Part shown: positions 1-6,316 of the stretch, piece after piece
Layout of the letters: each line of letters opens with the position of its first letter
Position numbering within the stretch: the stretch's first letter is position 1
NCBI GenBank assembly: GCA_947175305.1
Contig: CAMWMO010000080.1
Location: 1-6,943, forward strand
Source of the DNA: an uncultured Lachnospiraceae bacterium
GTDB lineage: Bacteria > Bacillota > Clostridia > Lachnospirales > Lachnospiraceae
Reading direction: 5' to 3'
DNA length: 6,943 bases
The notes under the pieces: model-generated
Told to the model about the DNA's origin: nothing
Seen by the model: only the letters and a program-made list of their open reading frames with translations
The model's database searches: none
Position numbers and translations under genes: made by a program

Positions 1-334
1 CCAGAATATTTACCTGCAGCATGGCCTCGATCTCCCTTCGGCTCTGCTCAGAGAAAGGCTTGTAGCTGCCTGTCCCGGCACAATTAACGAGAACCGTGAT
101 CCGTGGGTTTTGGATCATAAGCACTTCCTCAAACTGGCGCAGTTCTTTTTCCTCGGACAGGTCGATGGCAATGGCCCGGGCCTTGTGATGAAGGCTTTCC
201 GCCAGCTCGTTAAGAGCGGCTTTATTGCGGCCAAGGAGCCAGATCTCATTTGTGTGTCCCAAGCTTATGTCCAGTTGTTTTGCAAATTCTTTTCCGAGAC
301 CGGAGGAGGCCCCTGTGATGATGGCAATGTTCAT
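1..334 (-). CDS. SDR-family NAD(P)-dependent oxidoreductase, N-terminal part (cut by window edge)
   Basis: Only the first 111 residues are present; the gene continues past the left edge. The N-terminus MNIAIITGASSGLG carries the glycine-rich TGxxxGxG cofactor loop of classical short-chain dehydrogenases. Around residue 83 the usual NNAG reads NCAG (VLVNCAGTG), and VNIL at the edge fits the conserved Asn of the SDR active-site tetrad. The catalytic Ser and YxxxK lie outside, so activity cannot be judged and the substrate is unknown. A small-molecule or lipid-type cytoplasmic reductase is a fair guess for this SDR branch. The ATG at 334 is chosen because AAGGAGAG lies a few bases upstream. It lies 58 nt after the radical SAM gene on the same strand with no terminator-like hairpin between, so cotranscription is likely. 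Confidence 0.9.
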   Translation of the reverse strand, partial: MNIAIITGASSGLGKEFAKQLDISLGHTNEIWLLGRNKAALNELAESLHHKARAIAIDLSEEKELRQFEEVLMIQNPRITVLVNCAGTGSYKPFSEQSRREIEAMLQVNIL

Positions 335-392
335 GTGCTGCTCTCCTTTTCTATGATAATCGTGATTGTTTTTGATGAATGGTTTTCTGATA

Positions 393-2357
393 TCAGGTCT
401 TTTTTTTATGGTGTACATTTCGTATGGTCTTTTTCTTCAGCGCTTTGTTCGACCCGGCGGTATTTCGGACCTGTTTTGTACTTTGTACCGTTTTCTGTTT
501 CTGTCTGCCGCTCTTTTCCTTATCCTTGCCATCCTTTGGGACATTCGATGAAAAACCGCTCTCTCCCCGCTTGGGCCGGATCAGGCACTTTTTCTCGTAT
601 CCGATCAGATCCTCTCTGCCTGCCTTAACCAGCGCTTCCCGCACCAACTCATAGTTGGCGGGATTGCGGTACTGGATCAGCGCCCGCTGCATGGCCTTTT
701 CGTGAGGATTTTTACAGACATAGACGGAACTGCCGTCCCGGGGATCAATGCCGGTATAATACATTACCGTGGACAGCGTGGAGGGGGTGGGATAAAAGTC
801 CTGCACCTGCTCCGGCATATAGCCCAGATCCCGCAGATACTCCGCCAATGCCACAGCTTCCTTCAAGGTGGAGCCAGGATGTGAGGACATCAGGTAAGGC
901 ACCAGAAACTGCCTTTTGCCCAGAGCGTCGTTTAACTTTGTATATTTTTTAACAAACCTTTCATAGACGGCGTTCTCCGGCTTTCCCATCCGGGAGAGAA
1001 CCTTGTCGCAGATATGCTCCGGCGCCACCTTAAGCTGACCGCTCACATGATGTTCTACCAGCTCTCTAAAAAAGGTGTCGTCTGGATCCGCCAGCAGATA
1101 ATCAAAGCGGATGCCCGAGCGGATAAAGACCTTTTTAACGCCGGGAAGCGAGCGCAGACTGCGGAGCAGTTTCAGATAATCGCTGTGATCTGCCCTGAGA
1201 TTCGGACAGGGCTTCGGGAACAGGCACTGTCTGTCCTTGCAGACGCCCTTAGTCAGCTGCTTTTCACAGGAAGGATGGCGGAAATTCGCGGTGGGGCCGC
1301 CCACGTCGTGGATATAGCCCTTAAAATCAGGCTCCTGCACGATCTGCTCAGCCTCCCGAAGCAGGGATTCGTGACTGCGTACTTGTAATGTCCGGCCTTG
1401 ATGAAAGGTCAGTGCACAGAAGCTGCAGCCGCCGAAGCACCCTCGGTTGCTGATCAGGGAAAATTTGATCTCCGCTATGGCGGGCACACCGCCCTCTTTC
1501 TCGTAAAAAGGGTGATAGGTGCGCATGTAAGGCAGATCATAAATATCGTCCATCTGCGTCGTAGACAGGGGCGGCTGGGGCGGATTCTGCACCACAAAAA
1601 TGCCGTTCGGATAAGGTTCGATCAGTGTTTTCCCGGTAAAGGGATCCGTATTCTGGTACTGAGTCTGAAAGCTTTTGGCATATTCTTTAGGCGCTTCCTT
1701 CATGGTATCGTAGGCAGGAAGCATTTCCCCCTCGTAGATGCCTTCTATGTCTTTGGTCTTGTAGACCGTTCCCGGCACAAAAGTGATATCCTTGACGGCA
1801 ATGCCGCCGGCCAGAGCATCTGCAATCTCCACGATAGAGAGCTCTCCCATGCCGTAGGAGATCAGATCGGCCTGACTGTCCAGCAGAATGGAACGCTTCA
1901 GGCTGTCAGACCAGTAATCATAGTGCGCCATCCGCCGCAGACTTGCCTCAATGCCGCCAATGATAATGGGCACATCTTGATAGGCACGGCGGATCAGATT
2001 GCCGTAGACCACGGTGGCGTGATCAGGCCGCTTGCCCATCACACCGCCGGGGGTGTAGGCATCTGTGGGACGGCGTTTGCCGGAGACAAAATAATGGTTT
2101 ACCATAGAGTCCATATTGCCGCCACAGACTAAGAAGCCCAGACGGGGCCTGCCCAGAACGGTGATACTGCTCTCCTGCTTCCAATCCGGCTGGGAAATGA
2201 TGCCAACGCTGTAGCCGTGGGATTCCAGCACCCGGCTGATGATGGCATGGCCGAAGGAGGGATGATCTACATAGGCATCCCCGATCACATAGACAAAATC
2301 AAGCTGCTCTCTGCCCTGTTTTTCCATATCCTCTTTACTTATCGGTAAAAAGCCCAT
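393..2357 (-). CDS. ygiQ: YgiQ-family (UPF0313) radical SAM protein
   Basis: A 654-residue protein, close to the family's usual 600-750. An N-terminal YgiQ-type domain (about 20-290; YVIGDAYVDHPSFGHAII is characteristic) precedes the radical SAM core. The core holds CxxxCxxC at Cys307, Cys311 and Cys314 (NRGCFGGCSFC), which binds the 4Fe-4S cluster that cleaves S-adenosylmethionine. A second cysteine group (Cys364, 373, 378, 384) in HPSCEKQLTKGVCKDRQC is also typical of the family. The VQDFYPTPSTLST motif near 518-530 and the following C-terminal region agree. The last 60 residues are Lys/Arg-rich and look disordered. The reaction is not established for this family, so only a cytoplasmic radical SAM enzyme can be claimed. 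An in-frame upstream extension to 2501 was rejected because it overlaps the HAD gene, while AAGGAGG precedes the ATG at 2357. It lies 16 nt after the HAD gene and is probably cotranscribed with it. Confidence 0.95.
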   Translation of the reverse strand: MGFLPISKEDMEKQGREQLDFVYVIGDAYVDHPSFGHAIISRVLESHGYSVGIISQPDWKQESSITVLGRPRLGFLVCGGNMDSMVNHYFVSGKRRPTDAYTPGGVMGKRPDHATVVYGNLIRRAYQDVPIIIGGIEASLRRMAHYDYWSDSLKRSILLDSQADLISYGMGELSIVEIADALAGGIAVKDITFVPGTVYKTKDIEGIYEGEMLPAYDTMKEAPKEYAKSFQTQYQNTDPFTGKTLIEPYPNGIFVVQNPPQPPLSTTQMDDIYDLPYMRTYHPFYEKEGGVPAIAEIKFSLISNRGCFGGCSFCALTFHQGRTLQVRSHESLLREAEQIVQEPDFKGYIHDVGGPTANFRHPSCEKQLTKGVCKDRQCLFPKPCPNLRADHSDYLKLLRSLRSLPGVKKVFIRSGIRFDYLLADPDDTFFRELVEHHVSGQLKVAPEHICDKVLSRMGKPENAVYERFVKKYTKLNDALGKRQFLVPYLMSSHPGSTLKEAVALAEYLRDLGYMPEQVQDFYPTPSTLSTVMYYTGIDPRDGSSVYVCKNPHEKAMQRALIQYRNPANYELVREALVKAGREDLIGYEKKCLIRPKRGESGFSSNVPKDGKDKEKSGRQKQKTVQSTKQVRNTAGSNKALKKKTIRNVHHKKKT

Positions 2358-2361
2358 GCTG

Positions 2362-2368
2362 CCTCCTT
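2362..2368 (-). promoter_or_regulatory. Ribosome binding site that fixes the ygiQ start
   Basis: The minus strand reads AAGGAGG, then CAGC, then ATG. This near-perfect Shine-Dalgarno site lies in the 16-nt gap after the HAD stop codon. It supports the start at 2357 over the 48-codon upstream extension. Confidence 0.85.
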
Positions 2369-2373
2369 GTGTC

Positions 2374-3024
2374 TCAGAGCAAATGTAAATCCATAAATTC
2401 TGTAAAATCCTGAATATAATAGTCGGCGATCCGCCGTTTTTCCTCATCCTGATAGAGGGAATATTGATCGTAGATGGCACATGTCTGCATTCCTGCCGCA
2501 AGCCCTGCCTGTATGCCGGGCACGATATCCTCTACCACCATGCAGTCCACAGGATCGATCTGCAGAGCCTTTGCCACAGCCAGATAGATGTCCGGTGCCG
2601 GCTTGCCCTTTTCCACCTCACTATTTGTCAAAATACAGTCAAAATAAGCATCGATTCCATGTGCCTTTAACACGGTCTCCGCCAATTCTCTGGAATTGCT
2701 GGTGGCGATCCCCATCTTGATGCCATGAGTCCTGCAGTATTGTATGAGTGTCGATGCTCCCGCCTTCAGGGGTACCTCATGGGCGTATTTATCCCGCGCC
2801 ATGTCGGTCCAGTCCGCCTTGATCTGTTCCACGCTGTCAGGCAGACTAAAACGCTCTTTAAAATACTCCGCCGTCTCCGAAAAACTCATGCCCTCGATAC
2901 ACTGTTGTAACTGCTCCGGCAGCGGTATGTAAAAACGTCCCAGATATTCTATGTCGATGGCTCTCCAGATCCACATGGAATCGATCAGAGACCCGTCCAT
3001 ATCAAAGAGTATTGCTTTTATCAT
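2374..3024 (-). CDS. HAD-superfamily phosphatase, beta-phosphoglucomutase-like subfamily
   Basis: A 216-residue cytoplasmic hydrolase of typical length for cap-type C1 HAD enzymes. Motif I is FDMDGSLIDS, with nucleophile Asp8 and acid/base Asp10; Ser12 replaces the commoner Thr/Val. A helical cap spans about 16-85. Motif II is IATSNS (Thr108), motif III is Lys141 in EKGKPAPD, and motif IV is Glu165-Asp166 in VVEDIVPGIQAG. All catalytic residues are present, so a working phosphatase or phosphomutase acting on a small phosphorylated metabolite is expected; the substrate cannot be read from sequence. The ATG at 3024 begins exactly at the core strand IKAILFD. The ribosome site is weak (AAGAGA at 4 nt, or AAAGGT at 12 nt). 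Starts at 3069 and 3150 would add a basic stretch unlike the family. It is the first gene of the likely HAD-ygiQ-SDR transcript. Confidence 0.93.
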   Translation of the reverse strand: MIKAILFDMDGSLIDSMWIWRAIDIEYLGRFYIPLPEQLQQCIEGMSFSETAEYFKERFSLPDSVEQIKADWTDMARDKYAHEVPLKAGASTLIQYCRTHGIKMGIATSNSRELAETVLKAHGIDAYFDCILTNSEVEKGKPAPDIYLAVAKALQIDPVDCMVVEDIVPGIQAGLAAGMQTCAIYDQYSLYQDEEKRRIADYYIQDFTEFMDLHLL

Positions 3025-3087
3025 CTTATCTCTTGTACCTTTCTGCTTTTTCTTTCTGTTTCCTGTCATGGGACCGCACTTTTTCAG

Positions 3088-3115
3088 AATATATATGTAG
3101 CGAAATATCTGACAA
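3088..3115 (-). promoter_or_regulatory. Candidate sigma-A promoter for the HAD-ygiQ-SDR transcript
   Basis: The minus strand shows TTGTCA at 3110-3115 (5 of 6 match to TTGACA), a 16-bp spacer and TATATT at 3088-3093 (5 of 6 match to TATAAT). Transcription would begin near 3081, giving a leader of about 57 nt that is very purine-rich. The -35 box overlaps the ribosome site of the divergent ylbJ-like gene by two bases. Confidence 0.5.
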
Positions 3116-3119
3116 GGAG
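3114..3119 (+). promoter_or_regulatory. Ribosome binding site that fixes the ylbJ-like start
   Basis: AAGGAG followed by five bases and ATG at 3125. An in-frame GTG at 3119 would start inside this site, so 3125 is the better start. Confidence 0.85.
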
Positions 3120-3124
3120 TGCTT

Positions 3125-4078
3125 ATGTCTCGTTGGTATCTAAAAATCACTGTCTGGTATGAGCATTTTCGGGAAATCCTGTATACTGCTCTTGGAATTT
3201 ATCTGATCGCGCTGCTTTTGCGCTATCCGGCACTGTCTTTGCAATATGCAGCCACCGGCCTGCAGCTCTGGTTTCAGAAGATGATCCCCACCCTCCTGCC
3301 CTTTATGATCCTTTCCGGGATCCTTATTGCCATGAATCTGACGGAGAGATTCGTGAAATTGCTGCATCCCCTCTTACATAGCATCTATCGCATCTCGCCG
3401 AACGGCTCCTACACGCTGTTTATGGGATTTTTATGCGGCTTTCCTATGGGTGCCCGGATCGTCGGACAGCTGCGGGAGCAGGGAAAGCTGTCCCGAGAGG
3501 AAGGAAACCTTCTGCTCGCCTTTTGTAATAACATTGGGCCAATCTACTTTCTAAGCTACGTTGTGCCCACACTTTCTATTGAGAAGCCTTTTATTGCTTT
3601 TGTTATCATGTACGGGGTGCCGCTGTTATACGGCGTTCTGGTCATGCGGCTGTTTCCACGGTCCGCTCCATTGATGACAGGGAAACAGGAGATGCCTAAA
3701 AACGCTGCGCAGGCAAATGGTCTGCTCACTGCCATAGACACTGCCATCCAATCCGGTCTTGTCGGCATCGGTAAGCTTGGCGGCTACATGGTGTTTTTTA
3801 ATCTGCTGAATATTATGTTTGTACCCTTTCGTCATCTGCCTACAGAACTGTTAGCTTGTTACCAGCTGCTTTTGGAGATTACAAGCGGAATTGACCAGTA
3901 TGGTCATCTGTATCCCTATGCCGTGCTTGTCTTGCTGCCCTTCGGCGGTTTTTCCTGTATCGCCCAGACTTACAGCATGATCCGGCATACCGATCTTTCT
4001 ATCCGTGCATATCTGTTTCATAAGCTTACACAGACCGGGCTGACGGCGCTGTGCTATCTTCTGATTCGCCCTTTCTGA
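3125..4078 (+). CDS. ylbJ: YlbJ-like sporulation integral membrane protein (nucleoside-recognition / Gate domain)
   Basis: A 317-residue polytopic membrane protein with hydrophobic segments near 18-33, 54-71, 96-110, 138-150, 156-175, 220-234, 262-280 and 303-315. Family hallmarks are the loop FLCGFPMGARIVGQLREQG (about 102-120), LSREEGNLLLAFCNNIGPIYF (122-142), and the second-half counterparts LLEITSGI (249-256) and LPFGGFSCIAQTYSMI (271-286). Two related halves around small, polar-lined helices fit the Gate/nucleoside-recognition fold. In Bacillus subtilis ylbJ is a sigma-E-controlled gene needed for efficient sporulation, and it lies next to coaD as it does approximately here. The transported species, if any, is unknown. 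The protein is shorter than B. subtilis YlbJ (about 400 aa) but both halves are present. No convincing sigma-A promoter is visible upstream on the plus strand, which would suit a sporulation sigma factor but does not prove it. A sister clade of Gate-domain proteins is the alternative. Confidence 0.8.
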   Translation: MSRWYLKITVWYEHFREILYTALGIYLIALLLRYPALSLQYAATGLQLWFQKMIPTLLPFMILSGILIAMNLTERFVKLLHPLLHSIYRISPNGSYTLFMGFLCGFPMGARIVGQLREQGKLSREEGNLLLAFCNNIGPIYFLSYVVPTLSIEKPFIAFVIMYGVPLLYGVLVMRLFPRSAPLMTGKQEMPKNAAQANGLLTAIDTAIQSGLVGIGKLGGYMVFFNLLNIMFVPFRHLPTELLACYQLLLEITSGIDQYGHLYPYAVLVLLPFGGFSCIAQTYSMIRHTDLSIRAYLFHKLTQTGLTALCYLLIRPF

Positions 4079-4094
4079 GAGATAAAAGTTTTAA

Positions 4095-4109
4095 TAGGCA
4101 ATAAGCCTA
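4095..4109. terminator. Short stem-loop between convergent genes, possible weak terminator
   Basis: TAGGC and GCCTA form a 5-bp stem around AATAA. On the minus strand it is followed by TTAAAACTTTT, and it includes the amidase stop codon. The stem is short and the U-run broken, so termination is only a possibility. It is the sole hairpin seen in the 28-nt gap between the ylbJ-like gene and the amidase gene. Confidence 0.3.
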
Positions 4110-5543
4110 CCGTCGGCGTCTTCTGCGGCGTTTTCTTCCGCTTCGCAAAATGAGAACCACAGAGAGAGCCATACCGATCACCAGAAAAGCACAGCCCAGG
4201 CTGACAGTCAGAAAATGGCTGATAGAGGGCAGTTTCTCCTTCTCTGATTCCGGATTTCTGCGAATTTCTACATAGTTTTTCTGGGCAGAAGAAGCTTCCA
4301 GCTCTTTTCTTTTAGCTTCCTCCTCCGCCTTTGCCAAAGCCGCCAGCTCCTCCGTTCTGGCAAGTTCTTCCGCCAGCTCCTCCTCCGTCTTGTAATCCAT
4401 AGAAGGAAGCGAGATCAGATTGCTCTCGGTATAGAGATCATAGCCGTTATATCCCCGTACTACGATCTTCGGTACAATATGGGGCGGCACCTGCATGGTG
4501 AAGTTGATGGTATCAACAGATTTATCTCCCCATGCTAGTCTGGGAAAAAAGGTTTCTCCCCCGTCGTAGCTGTAATCATAATAAAGCATGCCGCTGTCAT
4601 AATCTACGGCGGAGAGTTCTATGGTGACCGCACCGGTCTCCATCTCCTGCTTTTTTACTTCGATCATGCAGATATCCGGTTCCGTGCTATCAGGCCGCAT
4701 GACCCCTGTTGGAATGGCAACCTCCGGCACCCGGTAATCACTGTAATCTACGCCCAGAGCATCCGATTTCAGACGAAAATATCTGGCGGCGGATTCCGCA
4801 TCCAACCGACCAAAGGTCTCCCACTGTTCCCTGCCCTCACAAAAGGGGCGGTCGTTGGCGTGATCCATATGGCAGTGCTCAATGAGTACACAGGTAAGAT
4901 CCTGCTCTCTGGCGTGCCGTATGATGCCGTAATAGTCAATGCCGTCTTTATTGAGTCTGGTCTTGATTCCCCGGGAATATAAGCCCAGATCCTCAAGCGC
5001 CTCCATCTCTATGGATGCGAAGGAGGTGCCTTCACTATAATATCGATCAAAAGCGGATACCCAGCACTCTGCCCCGAACAAAGTGTTGTGATCCGCAGAG
5101 AGATTGTAGTGGAGACAGAATAGGAAATCGGCATCCACGCTTTTGGCATAGGCCACCCGATCCTCCAGAGAAAGCTTCGTGTCCCCTGTTCTGGTGAGAT
5201 ATACTTTCACATTTTCATATTTTTCCAGTTCCGCCTTCATGACCTGTGCCGTGATCAAGGTCATATCCTTCTCCACAAAGGAATCGTACATACCGCCCTC
5301 TTCCTCGCCGCCGTGGCCGGGATCTATCACAATGACGATGGGCTGTTGTTCTGCCGGCTGTTCCGGATCGTCCGACACACCTTCCGGCTGAGGCGTTACC
5401 TCCCAAGTTACGTCGTCACCAGAGGTCAGATCAGCATACACATGCAGCGCATCCGGAATCAAAAAACACAGACAAAAAAACAGAGGGCCAAGGACAAAAA
5501 ACAATATTTTATTGTACAGGCTGTTCTGCCTCCTGTCTTTCAT
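4107..5543 (-). CDS. Secreted, C-terminally anchored N-acetylmuramoyl-L-alanine amidase (Amidase_3)
   Basis: A 478-residue cell-wall hydrolase expected to cut the bond between MurNAc and L-Ala in peptidoglycan. Residues 1-37 form a signal peptide (basic start, hydrophobic core, VYA before Asp38). An acidic, Pro/Gln-rich linker leads to the Amidase_3 domain at about 68-258: His77 in DPGHGG, Glu91 in VEKDMT and His145 in CLHYN are the zinc ligands, and Glu222 in LIEHCHMDH is the catalytic glutamate. Residues 285-380 look like a beta-sandwich (DSGMLYYDYSYDGGETFFP). A Glu/Ala/Lys-rich helix, probably coiled coil, covers about 385-427. Then come LPSIS (438-442), a membrane segment (about 444-466) and the tail GRKRRRRRRR, which should stay in the cytoplasm. 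The wall-facing catalytic domain is thus tethered to the membrane, or possibly sorted. The start at 5543 has TAGGAG 4 nt upstream. It lies downstream of the coaD cluster behind a terminator. A cortex role like CwlD is possible but unproven. Confidence 0.92.
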   Translation of the reverse strand: MKDRRQNSLYNKILFFVLGPLFFCLCFLIPDALHVYADLTSGDDVTWEVTPQPEGVSDDPEQPAEQQPIVIVIDPGHGGEEEGGMYDSFVEKDMTLITAQVMKAELEKYENVKVYLTRTGDTKLSLEDRVAYAKSVDADFLFCLHYNLSADHNTLFGAECWVSAFDRYYSEGTSFASIEMEALEDLGLYSRGIKTRLNKDGIDYYGIIRHAREQDLTCVLIEHCHMDHANDRPFCEGREQWETFGRLDAESAARYFRLKSDALGVDYSDYRVPEVAIPTGVMRPDSTEPDICMIEVKKQEMETGAVTIELSAVDYDSGMLYYDYSYDGGETFFPRLAWGDKSVDTINFTMQVPPHIVPKIVVRGYNGYDLYTESNLISLPSMDYKTEEELAEELARTEELAALAKAEEEAKRKELEASSAQKNYVEIRRNPESEKEKLPSISHFLTVSLGCAFLVIGMALSVVLILRSGRKRRRRRRR

Positions 5544-5547
5544 AGTA

Positions 5548-5553
5548 CTCCTA
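5548..5553 (-). promoter_or_regulatory. Ribosome binding site that fixes the amidase start
   Basis: The minus strand reads TAGGAG, four bases, then ATG at 5543, immediately before a good signal peptide. The in-frame start at 5612 would translate through a strong stem-loop and put 23 unrelated residues before the signal peptide, so it is not used. Confidence 0.8.
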
Positions 5554-5560
5554 CTTTCTA

Positions 5561-5586
5561 AAATCGAATGCCCGCGCACTCGATTT
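5561..5586 (-). promoter_or_regulatory. Strong stem-loop in the amidase leader
   Basis: In minus-strand RNA, arms AAAUCGAGUGC and GCAUUCGAUUU pair over 11 bp (ten Watson-Crick pairs and one G-U, 5579 with 5568) around a GCGG tetraloop. The stem ends 7 nt before the TAGGAG ribosome site. It could protect the 5' end, tune translation or, with the four U at its 3' end, cause some early termination. No known riboswitch was recognised. No convincing sigma-A promoter is visible between this stem and the terminator at 5624. Confidence 0.6.
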
Positions 5587-5623
5587 GGATTTCTACACTG
5601 GGCAATTTCCAAGAGAAAGAATA

Positions 5624-5647
5624 AGCCGGCTTCCTGGGAAACCGGCT
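5624..5647 (-). terminator. Intrinsic terminator after the coaD / coiled-coil operon
   Basis: In minus-strand RNA, AGCCGGUUUC pairs with GAAGCCGGCU over 10 bp (one G-U, 5641 with 5630) around a CCAG tetraloop. It is followed by UAUUCUUUCUCUU, with nine U in 13 bases. It sits 49 nt past the coiled-coil gene's stop codon. The interrupted U-tract suggests incomplete termination, which may let some transcript reach the amidase gene. Confidence 0.7.
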
Positions 5648-5672
5648 CCTAATTAAGCAGTAATTTTTTGGA

Positions 5673-5692
5673 CACAGACTGCCGAGTCTGCA
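5673..5692 (-). other. Stem-loop just after the coiled-coil gene's stop codon
   Basis: CAGACU and AGUCUG form a 6-bp stem around CGGC in minus-strand RNA, extended by two G-U pairs at its base. It begins 4 nt after the stop codon and is followed by UCCAAAAAA, not a U-tract. A transcript-stabilising 3' hairpin fits better than a terminator. The real terminator follows 25 nt later. Confidence 0.5.
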
Positions 5693-5696
5693 ACGG

Positions 5697-6308
5697 CTAC
5701 ATCAGATCCAGTCCCGGACCCTGCGCCGCCTCTCCTTCGCCCTCGGCTTCCTTCAACATTTTTTCTACCTCCACCGGGCGAAGCTCCGCGCGGTTCGCTT
5801 TCACGATCTCGTTATAACCGCTTATTGTGTTAAAAAAGCTCTCGTAATGCTCCGTAGATGCCGCAAGCGTAGCCGTCATGGCATTTTCCAGATTGGCAAG
5901 CATCTCATCGAGATACTGCATGGCAGATGTCTTGACGCTGTTTGCCTCCATCGTGGCATTGTTGAGAATCTCCTGTGCCTGCGTGGTGGCCATACGAACC
6001 ACCTCATTGGCCTGGGCATAAGCCTGCTGCATGATCTCATGCTCATTGATCAGCTCTGTAGTCTGCACTGTAGCATCCTTGATCAAAGCCTCCGCCTTGG
6101 TCCGGGCATCGTTTAAAATGGCCTCTTTATTAGAGATGATCTTCTGGTAGCGCTTGATCTCATCCGGTGTCTTCATGCGAAGTTCCCGCAGGAGTTCATC
6201 GATCTCCTCTTTATTCACAAGGATATTGGTTTTAGATAAAGGCTGAAACTTGCAGCCGTCAATGTAATCCTCAATCTCATCAATCAGTTGTTCAATTCTA
6301 CTGCTCAT
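5697..6308 (-). CDS. DivIVA-like coiled-coil protein of unknown function
   Basis: A 203-residue, almost wholly helical cytoplasmic protein with no signal peptide or membrane segment. Residues 1-18 (MSSRIEQLIDEIEDYID) are acidic, a short Pro-containing stretch follows (FQPLSKTNI), and 33-140 is dense in Ala, Glu, Gln and Asn with heptad or hendecad-like spacing, indicating a long coiled coil. The C-terminus (185-203) is Glu/Gly-rich and probably disordered. Such proteins next to coaD in Lachnospiraceae are often labelled ATPase or V-ATPase subunit H-like, but no Walker A or other nucleotide-binding motif is visible, so those names look wrong. A DivIVA- or GpsB-like scaffold role in division or wall growth is inferred from coiled-coil character and from the wall amidase downstream. 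It starts 8 nt after the coaD stop, with its ribosome site (AGAGGTAGGGG) overlapping the end of coaD, implying cotranscription and perhaps translational coupling. Confidence 0.85.
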   Translation of the reverse strand: MSSRIEQLIDEIEDYIDGCKFQPLSKTNILVNKEEIDELLRELRMKTPDEIKRYQKIISNKEAILNDARTKAEALIKDATVQTTELINEHEIMQQAYAQANEVVRMATTQAQEILNNATMEANSVKTSAMQYLDEMLANLENAMTATLAASTEHYESFFNTISGYNEIVKANRAELRPVEVEKMLKEAEGEGEAAQGPGLDLM

Positions 6309-6316
6309 GCTTGCCC

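Noticed and set aside
79..90. NCAG instead of NNAG in the SDR protein as a degenerate site
   Set aside because: Cys at this position occurs in several functional SDR branches, and the TGxxxGxG loop is intact.
335..392. Terminator between ygiQ and the SDR gene
   Set aside because: Only a tiny palindrome (TGATATCA) over the ygiQ stop and a 4-bp inverted repeat are present, with no stable stem and no U-tract.
110..628. 172-codon plus-strand open frame across the SDR-ygiQ junction
   Set aside because: It is antisense to the SDR start and the ygiQ end. The translation is Phe/Ser/Cys-rich, as expected from the complement of Lys- and Glu-rich coding sequence.
1398..2132. 244-codon plus-strand open frame
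   Set aside because: It lies wholly antisense to the well-supported ygiQ gene, has no ribosome site, and its translation resembles no family. It is a shadow frame.
2358..2501. N-terminal extension of ygiQ
   Set aside because: It would overlap the HAD gene by over 120 bases, while a near-perfect ribosome site precedes the ATG at 2357, where family homology begins.
2989..2991. Ser in place of Thr/Val in HAD motif I (DMDGS) as a sign of inactivity
   Set aside because: Both catalytic aspartates and motifs II-IV are intact, and this position tolerates substitution in the superfamily.
3065..3096. Sporulation sigma-E promoter for the ylbJ-like gene
   Set aside because: GTCATGG and GAATATAT roughly resemble the two boxes, but spacing and match are too poor to claim.
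3119..3124. GTG start for the ylbJ-like gene
   Set aside because: It falls on the last base of the AAGGAG ribosome site that correctly serves the ATG at 3125.
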